A DNA stretch of 64,000 bases. Origin: Cellulomonas sp. SLBN-39 (GTDB lineage: Bacteria; Actinomycetota; Actinomycetes; Actinomycetales; Cellulomonadaceae). Position 1 is the stretch's first letter. Each line of letters starts with the position of its first letter. This document shows positions 55,349 to 61,099 of this stretch, piece by piece. The DNA is taken from NCBI RefSeq assembly GCF_006715865.1, contig NZ_VFOA01000001.1, positions 558,001 to 622,000 on the forward strand, in the 5' to 3' direction. The notes beneath the pieces are model-generated. The model was not told the DNA's origin. It ran no database searches and saw only the letters and a list, made by a program, of their open reading frames with translations. The position numbers and the translations under genes are program-made.

Positions 55349-55984
55349 ATGAGCGACGGCGCCCACCTCTCGTGGCACACCCCTGACGACGAGCAGGTGG
55401 CGGAGGCCAAGGACGCCTTGCGCCGCGAGGTCCGCGCCCGCCGCGGGCACGTCTCGCCCCGGTGCCGCGACGAGCTCGCGCACCGCCTCGCCGCCGTGGT
55501 GCTGACCATCCCCCAGGTCCAGGCCGCCGGCTGCGCGAGCGTGTACGCCTCGCGCCCCACCGAGCCGGGCACCGGTCCGCTGCTCGACGCGCTGGCCGCC
55601 CGGGGCGTGCGGCTGCTGCTCCCCGTGCTGGGCAGCGGCCTGCAGCGGGACTGGGCCGTGTACACGGGCCCGGACGACCTGCGCGAGCGGGCGCCGGGCC
55701 GGCCGCCGGAGCCCGGTGGCGACGCGCTGGGTGCGGCGGCGCTCGCGCAGGCGGACGTGGTCCTCGTCCCGGCGCTGTCGGTGGACCGCTCGGGCGTGCG
55801 CCTCGGGCAGGGCGGCGGCTGGTACGACCGGGTGCTCGAGCACGCGCGGCCCGACGCGCCCCTGGTGGCGCTGCTCTACGCCGACGAGGTCCTCGACGGC
55901 CTGCTGCCGCGCTCCGCGCACGACCGGCCCGTCACGCACGTCGCGACGCCCGAGGGCTGGCACGCGGTCGCCGACGCCTCCTGA
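55349..55984 (+). CDS. 5-formyltetrahydrofolate cyclo-ligase
   Basis: The 211-residue enzyme converts 5-formyl-THF to 5,10-methenyl-THF with ATP. Motifs are AKDALRREVRARRGHVS near the N-terminus, VYASRPTEPGTGPLLDAL, LVPALSVDRSGVRLGQGGGWYDRVLEHA (substrate and nucleotide site) and a C-terminal HVATPEGW. The ATG at 55349 is favoured over the in-frame ATG at 55331. It is next to glp, as in mycobacteria, but without galU between them. Confidence 0.93.
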   Translation: MSDGAHLSWHTPDDEQVAEAKDALRREVRARRGHVSPRCRDELAHRLAAVVLTIPQVQAAGCASVYASRPTEPGTGPLLDALAARGVRLLLPVLGSGLQRDWAVYTGPDDLRERAPGRPPEPGGDALGAAALAQADVVLVPALSVDRSGVRLGQGGGWYDRVLEHARPDAPLVALLYADEVLDGLLPRSAHDRPVTHVATPEGWHAVADAS

Positions 55985-56030
55985 GCACGACGGGTGGGCC
56001 CGGCCCGCGGGACGGGCCCACCCGTCGTGC
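55985..56030. terminator. Perfect 18-bp bidirectional terminator
   Basis: Arms 55985-56002 and 56013-56030, loop of ten, between the convergent cyclo-ligase and penicillin acylase genes. Confidence 0.85.
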
Positions 56031-56034
56031 GACG

Positions 56035-58602
56035 TCAGGGCGTCAGGGTGAGCCGGTCCTCGGCCGCCGCGTCGACGGCCGCCGCGGTGAACGGCCACGC
56101 GAGCTGCTCGCCGCGCGCCCACCGGGGCAGCTGGTCGTCGTAGTGCTGGCTGCCCGGGTGCCCGGACGTGCCGGTCAGGGCCACCCACGTGGAGGCGTCG
56201 AGGTCCCCCAGGTCGACGACCATGCGCATGGACGGCGCCGCGGTCACGGTGTACGAGCCCGAGGACGCGTCCCACGCGGTGGCGTCGACGATCGAGGACC
56301 CGCCGCCGACCTGCTGCGGCCGGGGGTTGGCGAACCAGCGGACCGCGGCCGGCACCTGCTCGCCGCCGAGCACGGGGTGCGCGGGCGCGGCCTGGTGCAG
56401 CAGCCCCCAGCGCCAGTCGGCGGGGCGCGAGCCGATCTGCGCGGTCAGCTCGAGGCGGGCCTCGGCCATCGCGCGGCTGAGGATCTCGTCGCGGCCCTCG
56501 ACGACGCCGGGCGTCGAGCGGTCGTCCCACCAGGGCGACGTGGGCTGGTCGAGCAGGCGGGTGACGACCTCCAGCCAGCGTGAGCCGCCCGTGGGCTCGT
56601 GCCCGTCCGGGAGGTCGTCGGCGAACGTCTGCTCGAGCAGCTCCGCCCACACCGCGGCGACGTACGCCGCGGCCGGGGAGTCGGCCGAGGCGACCTGGTC
56701 CCAGTCGCGCAGCAGCTCCTGGCCGCCCGCGTCGAAGGCGTCGTCGAGCTCGACCTCGAGCAGCACGGGCACCAGCACCCGGGCGTACGGGTCCTGCTGG
56801 TCGACCTGCAGGGCCTGGGTCGTGGCGACGTCGACGGGCTCGCCGGCGGCGATCTGCTCGGTCAGCAGGTCGCGGATGCGCTGCGAGCGGTAGCCGTAGT
56901 CGGTGCCGTCGCCGAGGCGGGGGCCGGTGCCCCCGGGGGTGACCTGCTGGTTGGCGGCGACCACGAAACCCTCGGCTGGGTCGAGCGCGCGGGGCATCGC
57001 CGCGTCCTCGACGTACCCCTGCCAGTCGTAGCGCGAGTCCCAGCCCGGCCGCGGCCACGTGCCGTCGCTCGGCACCGGCGAGCCCGGCACGTCGGCACGC
57101 ACCGGCACCCGCCCGGGCGCCTGGTAGCCGATGTGCCCGTCGACCGTGGCGAACACGATGTTCTGCGCCGGGACGTCGAACAGCGCCGCGGCGGCCGCGA
57201 TCTCGGTGGCGTCGCCGGCCGTCATCATCGCGAAGATGGCGTCGCCCGTGGTGCCGGGCTCCAGGGCGGTCCACGACAGCGCGACCTCGAACCGGCTGCC
57301 GGGGGCGCCGTCGGGCACGGGCGCCTGACCGGCGTCGGCGACGTCCGTGAGGACCTCGGACACGATCGGGCCGTGCCGCGTGCTGCGGACCGTCAGCTCG
57401 ACGGGGTCGCCGCCCGCCACCTCGATGGTCTCGGTGCGGACCGTGAGCGGCTCCGTCACGCCGTCGACGCGGACCTGGTCGCCCTCGACGCGCTCGAGGA
57501 AGAAGTCGGTGACGTCGGCACCCATGTTGGTCAGGCCCCACGCGAGCTCGGCGTTGTGGCCGATCACGACGCCCGGCAGGCCGGCCATGGAGAACCCGGT
57601 CACGTCGAACGGGCAGGCGTCGGTGACCTCGGTGCACCGCAGGCCGACCTGGCTCCAGATCCCCGGCGCCGAGATGCCCAGGTGCGGGTCGTTGGCCAGC
57701 AGCGGGCTGCCCGACGCGGTGTGCTCGCCCGCGACCACCCAGGAGTTGGACCCGGTGCCGTCCCCCTCGCCGAGGAGCACCGGCACCGCGGCGAGCGCCC
57801 GGTCGGCCGACGCGAGCGCGTCCTGCAGGGCGGCGTCGTCGACGTCGAGGACGACGTCCGCGGCCGGCGCGACCGGGGCGGGCGCCACGTCGGCGGCGTC
57901 GAGGATCGTCGCGTGCCGGTCCTGCGGGTACGCGGGGAAGAGCTCCTCGACGCGGCCCACGTCCTCCACCACGGGGTAGGTGAGGGCGCGGTCGAGCTCG
58001 GCGTCGTAGTTGCTGCGCAGGTCCCAGGCCATCGCCTTGAGCCAGGCGAGGGAGTCGACGGGGTCCCAGGGCTCCGGCGCCTCCTGGGGCACCTGCAGGC
58101 CGAGGACGGTGTACTCGACGGCGATCTCGCCTACCTCGCGGCCCGCGAGGTAGGCGTTGACGCCGTCCGCGTACGCCTGCAGGTACCGGCGGGTGTCCTC
58201 GCCGACCAGGTCCCACTCCTGCTCGGCGACGCGGCGCCAGCCGAGCGTGCGGACCACCTTGTCCGCGGCGATCGCGTCCGGCTCGTCGCCGACGAGCTCG
58301 GCCAGCCGCCCGGACGTCACGTGCCGGCGGTAGTCCATCTCGAAGAACCGGTCCTGCGCGGCGACGTAGCCCTGCGCCATGAACAGGTCCTCGGCGGTGG
58401 CGGCGGCGACGGTCGGCACGCCCTGCGCGTCGCGCGTGACCTCGACGGGGGCGCTCAGGCCCTCGACCACGATCTCGCCGGAGACCTGCGGCAGGGGCCG
58501 GCGCAGCACGAAGGCGCCGAGCAGGGTGACCGCGACGAGCGCGAGGAGGACGAGGGACGCGACGACGACGAGCGCGGTGCGCAGGCGGGGGCGACGGGGC
58601 AC
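56035..58602 (-). CDS. Penicillin acylase family Ntn-hydrolase
   Basis: The 855-residue exported amidase has an N-terminal transmembrane or signal segment (LVVVASLVLLALVAVTLLGAFV, 11-32), an alpha-chain region with MAQGYVAAQDRFFEMDYRR, and the autocatalytic junction GTG-SNSWVVAG. The Ser at about residue 285 would become the N-terminal nucleophile of the beta chain. LLANDPHLGISAPGIW, GVVIGHNAELAWGLTN and VAANQQVTPGG carry the expected catalytic Asn and His region. Natural substrates may be acyl-homoserine lactones or other N-acyl compounds. The GTG lies seven bases after TACCCT. Confidence 0.95.
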   Translation of the reverse strand: MPRRPRLRTALVVVASLVLLALVAVTLLGAFVLRRPLPQVSGEIVVEGLSAPVEVTRDAQGVPTVAAATAEDLFMAQGYVAAQDRFFEMDYRRHVTSGRLAELVGDEPDAIAADKVVRTLGWRRVAEQEWDLVGEDTRRYLQAYADGVNAYLAGREVGEIAVEYTVLGLQVPQEAPEPWDPVDSLAWLKAMAWDLRSNYDAELDRALTYPVVEDVGRVEELFPAYPQDRHATILDAADVAPAPVAPAADVVLDVDDAALQDALASADRALAAVPVLLGEGDGTGSNSWVVAGEHTASGSPLLANDPHLGISAPGIWSQVGLRCTEVTDACPFDVTGFSMAGLPGVVIGHNAELAWGLTNMGADVTDFFLERVEGDQVRVDGVTEPLTVRTETIEVAGGDPVELTVRSTRHGPIVSEVLTDVADAGQAPVPDGAPGSRFEVALSWTALEPGTTGDAIFAMMTAGDATEIAAAAALFDVPAQNIVFATVDGHIGYQAPGRVPVRADVPGSPVPSDGTWPRPGWDSRYDWQGYVEDAAMPRALDPAEGFVVAANQQVTPGGTGPRLGDGTDYGYRSQRIRDLLTEQIAAGEPVDVATTQALQVDQQDPYARVLVPVLLEVELDDAFDAGGQELLRDWDQVASADSPAAAYVAAVWAELLEQTFADDLPDGHEPTGGSRWLEVVTRLLDQPTSPWWDDRSTPGVVEGRDEILSRAMAEARLELTAQIGSRPADWRWGLLHQAAPAHPVLGGEQVPAAVRWFANPRPQQVGGGSSIVDATAWDASSGSYTVTAAPSMRMVVDLGDLDASTWVALTGTSGHPGSQHYDDQLPRWARGEQLAWPFTAAAVDAAAEDRLTLTP

Positions 58603-58609
58603 GCCTCGC

Positions 58610-58615
58610 AGGGTA
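58610..58615 (-). promoter_or_regulatory. -10-like hexamer TACCCT, penicillin acylase gene
   Basis: Seven bases before the GTG at 58602; no ribosome site. Confidence 0.5.
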
Positions 58616-58834
58616 GTCCCCGCGGCGGCCCCGCCTCGCGCGGTCGCGGTGCGTCCGTGCTGGTGGAGGTGCGGCGGCGGACGACCCCCGGGCGTCCTTG
58701 ACGCGGGGCGTTACAGTTGGCACTCGGACCGTGGGAGTGCCAGCTCACGCACGGGCGCACCCGCGGGTCGCGCCCGGCGCAGCCGGACCCCGCGCGCCAG
58801 CCGGAGCACCCCCGAAGCACCCAGGAGTCGACCA

Positions 58835-59173
58835 GTGCCCACCTACGCCTACCGCTGCACGGCGTGCGAGCACGCCTTCGAGGTCCAGCAGTCGTTCACC
58901 GACGACGCGCTCACCGTCTGCCCCGCGTGCGAGGGCCGGCTGCGCAAGGTCTTCTCGGCCGTCGGCGTCGTCTTCAAGGGCTCGGGCTTCTACCGCAACG
59001 ACGCGCGCTCGGGCGGCAAGACGACCTCGCGCAGCTCCGGCAGCAGCACGTCGGGCGGCAGCACGTCGACCACGACGTCCTCGGACAGCGGCACGAGCAC
59101 GAGCACGTCGTCGAGCACGTCGGGCGCCGCCACGGCCACGAAGGCGACGACGCCCGCACCCGCCGGCGCCTGA
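58835..59173 (+). CDS. FmdB-family zinc-ribbon protein
   Basis: The 112-residue protein has an N-terminal FmdB/CxxC zinc ribbon: PTYAYRCTACEHAFEV and CPACEGRLRKVF, then GVVFKGSGFYRND. A Ser/Thr/Gly-rich low-complexity tail (about 60-112) follows. Its regulatory role is not established. The GTG at 58835 follows AGGAG at eight bases. Its place near mscL and the cyclo-ligase gene is conserved in actinobacteria. Confidence 0.92.
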   Translation: MPTYAYRCTACEHAFEVQQSFTDDALTVCPACEGRLRKVFSAVGVVFKGSGFYRNDARSGGKTTSRSSGSSTSGGSTSTTTSSDSGTSTSTSSSTSGAATATKATTPAPAGA

Positions 59174-59177
59174 GCGA

Positions 59178-59222
59178 GCCGTCCCCAGCCCTGCCGCGGA
59201 CGGCTGCACCCCGACCGGGGTG
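59178..59222 (+). terminator. Double hairpin after the FmdB gene
   Basis: Stem 59178-59184 with 59198-59204 is followed by stem 59207-59213 with 59216-59222 (loop AC), five bases past the stop. Confidence 0.55.
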
Positions 59223-59256
59223 ACCCCCGCCGGGGCGGGCGGGCCCGACCGGCGCC

Positions 59257-59262
59257 TAGCGT
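59257..59262 (+). promoter_or_regulatory. -10-like hexamer TAGCGT, SAF-domain gene
   Basis: Seven bases before the GTG at 59270. An earlier in-frame GTG at 59261 overlaps the hexamer and is therefore less likely. Confidence 0.5.
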
Positions 59263-59269
59263 GCCGGCC

Positions 59270-59950
59270 GTGCCCCCGACGCCACGCCGCACCCCACCGC
59301 CCCTGCCGCCCGCCCGGCGGCCCGTGCGGCTCGCCGCGCGCGCCTGGGCGTGGCGGCTGCGGCACCTGCTCGCCGCCACGTGCCTGGCCCTGGCGGCCGG
59401 CGCGGTCGTGCACGCGCTGCAGCCCCCGCCGCCCGTGACCGTCGCCGCCGTGGTCGCCGCCCGCGACGTGGCCGCGGGGTCGACGATCGGCAGCGACGAC
59501 GTGCGGGTCGAGCGCGTGGCGCCCGGCGCGGTGCCCGCCGGGGCGCTCGCCGGCACCGAGGCCGCGGTCGGCGCCACGGCGGCGGTGGACCTCCCCGCGG
59601 GGCTGCCGCTCGTCCCGTCGCTGCTCGCGACCGGGGAGGCGGCCGGCCCGCCGGGCACCGTCGTCACCGCCGTGCGGCTCGCCGACGCCGCCGTGGCCGA
59701 CCTCGTCGGGCCCGGCAGCCGCGTCGACCTCCTCGGCGCCCGCCCCGAGGGTGGCCCGGGCACGACCCTCGCGACCCGCGCGCTCGTGCTGCCCGCCCCG
59801 GCCCGGGGCGACGCCGCGACGGGGGTCCTCGGCTCCGTCGACGGCTCCGAGGACCCGCCTCCGCTGCTCGTCGCCGTGCAGCCGGCCGAGGCGCTGGCCC
59901 TCGCCGAGGCGTCCGCTTCGTCCCGGATCAGCGCGGTCGTCGTGCCATGA
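59270..59950 (+). CDS. SAF-domain (CpaB/RcpC-like) membrane-anchored protein
   Basis: The 226-residue protein has a basic Pro-rich N-terminus, one transmembrane helix (LLAATCLALAAGAVVHAL, about 32-49) and a SAF domain: VTVAAVVAARDVAAGSTIGSDDVRVERVAPGAVP at about 55-88. A C-terminal RcpC-like part follows (LVGPGSRVDLLGARPEG). CpaB homologues help assemble Flp pili, but no other pilus genes are nearby. It lies 57 bases before mscL on the same strand. Confidence 0.85.
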   Translation: MPPTPRRTPPPLPPARRPVRLAARAWAWRLRHLLAATCLALAAGAVVHALQPPPPVTVAAVVAARDVAAGSTIGSDDVRVERVAPGAVPAGALAGTEAAVGATAAVDLPAGLPLVPSLLATGEAAGPPGTVVTAVRLADAAVADLVGPGSRVDLLGARPEGGPGTTLATRALVLPAPARGDAATGVLGSVDGSEDPPPLLVAVQPAEALALAEASASSRISAVVVP

Positions 59951-60007
59951 TCGCCCCGCACGGGACGAGCGCGACAGGGCACGACAGGGCACGAAGAAGG
60001 AGGCCAC

Positions 60008-60625
60008 GTGAGCGACAGCAGGCAGCAGGGGCTGCGCGGTGCCAGCGACAGGCTGAAGGCGCTGGGCGAGACCGAGCACGTCAAGGGGGCCGCCAAGGTC
60101 CTGCAGGGGTTCAAGGACTTCATCTCCCGCGGCAACGCGATCGAGCTCGCCGTCGGTGTCGTCATCGGCGCGGCGTTCACCGCTGTGGTCGGTGCGCTGC
60201 AGACCGGGTTCATCAGCCCGCTCATCGGGTGGATCTTCGGTCAGCCGAACCTGGAGAACGTCTGGAACATCGGCCCCTACACGTGGCGGGACCCCGGACC
60301 GGGCGAGCCGCCGATCGACCCCATCCAGGTGGGCGTCATCCTCAACGCGCTGATCCAGTTCCTCATCACGGCCGCGGCGATCTACTTCCTCATCGTGCTG
60401 CCGCTCAACGCGCTGGCTGCCCGCCGCAAGAAGGGTCAGGAGGCCGAGCCGAAGGCGCCGGCCGAGGACATCCTGCTGCTGCAGGAGATCCGCGACCTGC
60501 TCGCGCAGCGCATCACGCCGGCGGTCGCCAACGACGCACCGGGCGCGTCCCCGGCACCGCCCGCACCGGGCCGGGCACCGGGCGACGGCCCGCCGAGCAT
60601 CCCGCCGGGCACCCCCACCGCCTGA
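60008..60625 (+). CDS. mscL: Large-conductance mechanosensitive channel
   Basis: The 205-residue channel releases solutes under membrane tension. FKDFISRGNAIELAVGVVIGAAFTAVV is the N-terminal amphipathic segment and pore helix TM1 (about 35-62). TM2 is VILNALIQFLITAAAIYFLIVLPLNAL. The C-terminal bundle LLLLQEIRDLLAQ-like (LLLQEIRDLLAQR) is followed by a Pro/Ala tail of about 35 residues beyond the usual length of 130-150. The GTG follows AAGGAGG. Confidence 0.96.
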   Translation: MSDSRQQGLRGASDRLKALGETEHVKGAAKVLQGFKDFISRGNAIELAVGVVIGAAFTAVVGALQTGFISPLIGWIFGQPNLENVWNIGPYTWRDPGPGEPPIDPIQVGVILNALIQFLITAAAIYFLIVLPLNALAARRKKGQEAEPKAPAEDILLLQEIRDLLAQRITPAVANDAPGASPAPPAPGRAPGDGPPSIPPGTPTA

Positions 60626-60632
60626 CACCGCA

Positions 60633-60720
60633 CGAGGTCCCGCCGCCTGGTCGTCACGGCCGGGCCGCCCGGAAGCTCGCACCGGCCGGCGGAACGGCTC
60701 ACCAGTGCGGCGGGACCTCG
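60633..60720. terminator. Long inverted repeat between convergent mscL and unknown gene
   Basis: Perfect 14-bp arms (60633-60646 with 60707-60720) enclose about 60 bases of GC-rich structure. The right arm lies inside the 3' end of the gene at 60699. Confidence 0.55.
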
Positions 60721-61022
60721 CGGCGCAGGTGCTCGTCGTCGTCGCCGGGGCGCTCGCCCCAGCCGACGTCTGCGTCGTCGGCCGAGCGCACGGCGCGCAG
60801 CAGGTCCTCCACGACGGGTCCGGACGCCGGGACACCGCGCACCGGAGCCGCCTCGGCCGGGGTCCGGACCGGCGACGGACCGGTCTGTGCCGGTGCCGGT
60901 GCCGGTGCCGGTGCCGGTGCCGGTGCCGGTGCGCGGGAACGCAGCACGGACTCGTCGCCGCCCACCGTGCCGGCGGGACGCGAGGCGCGCCGGGAGGCAC
61001 GGCGTGGTCGGGGGTCGCTCAC
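60699..61022 (-). CDS. Hypothetical low-complexity protein, 107 residues
   Basis: Starts GTG at 61022 (MSDPRPRRASRRASR). A basic N-terminus, an Ala-Pro run of about eight units (residues about 32-46) and an acidic C-terminus (VVEDLLRAVRSADDADVGW) make a charged, probably disordered protein. No domain is recognised. Upstream is a perfect 14-bp palindrome (61023-61036) and a weak -10 (CACGAT) six bases before the start. Support comes from codon usage and the lack of a competing frame. Confidence 0.5.
   Translation of the reverse strand: MSDPRPRRASRRASRPAGTVGGDESVLRSRAPAPAPAPAPAPAPAQTGPSPVRTPAEAAPVRGVPASGPVVEDLLRAVRSADDADVGWGERPGDDDEHLRREVPPHW
60887..60932 (+). repeat. Hexanucleotide tandem repeat GTGCCG, seven units plus a partial
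   Basis: On the minus strand it encodes the Ala-Pro run of the gene at 60699. The unit length keeps the frame, so slippage would change only linker length. Confidence 0.85.
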
Positions 61023-61099
61023 GGCACGATCGTGCCAGCCCGCGAGGGCCTGCTGCCCCCGGGCCCCGGCGGCGCCGGTCCCCGCCGGGGCCCGGGTCC

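Noticed and set aside
54011..58723. Minus-strand open frame of 1570 codons
   Set aside because: Only the C-terminal 411 codons are Glp; the rest is an off-frame read of the penicillin acylase and the antisense of the cyclo-ligase gene.
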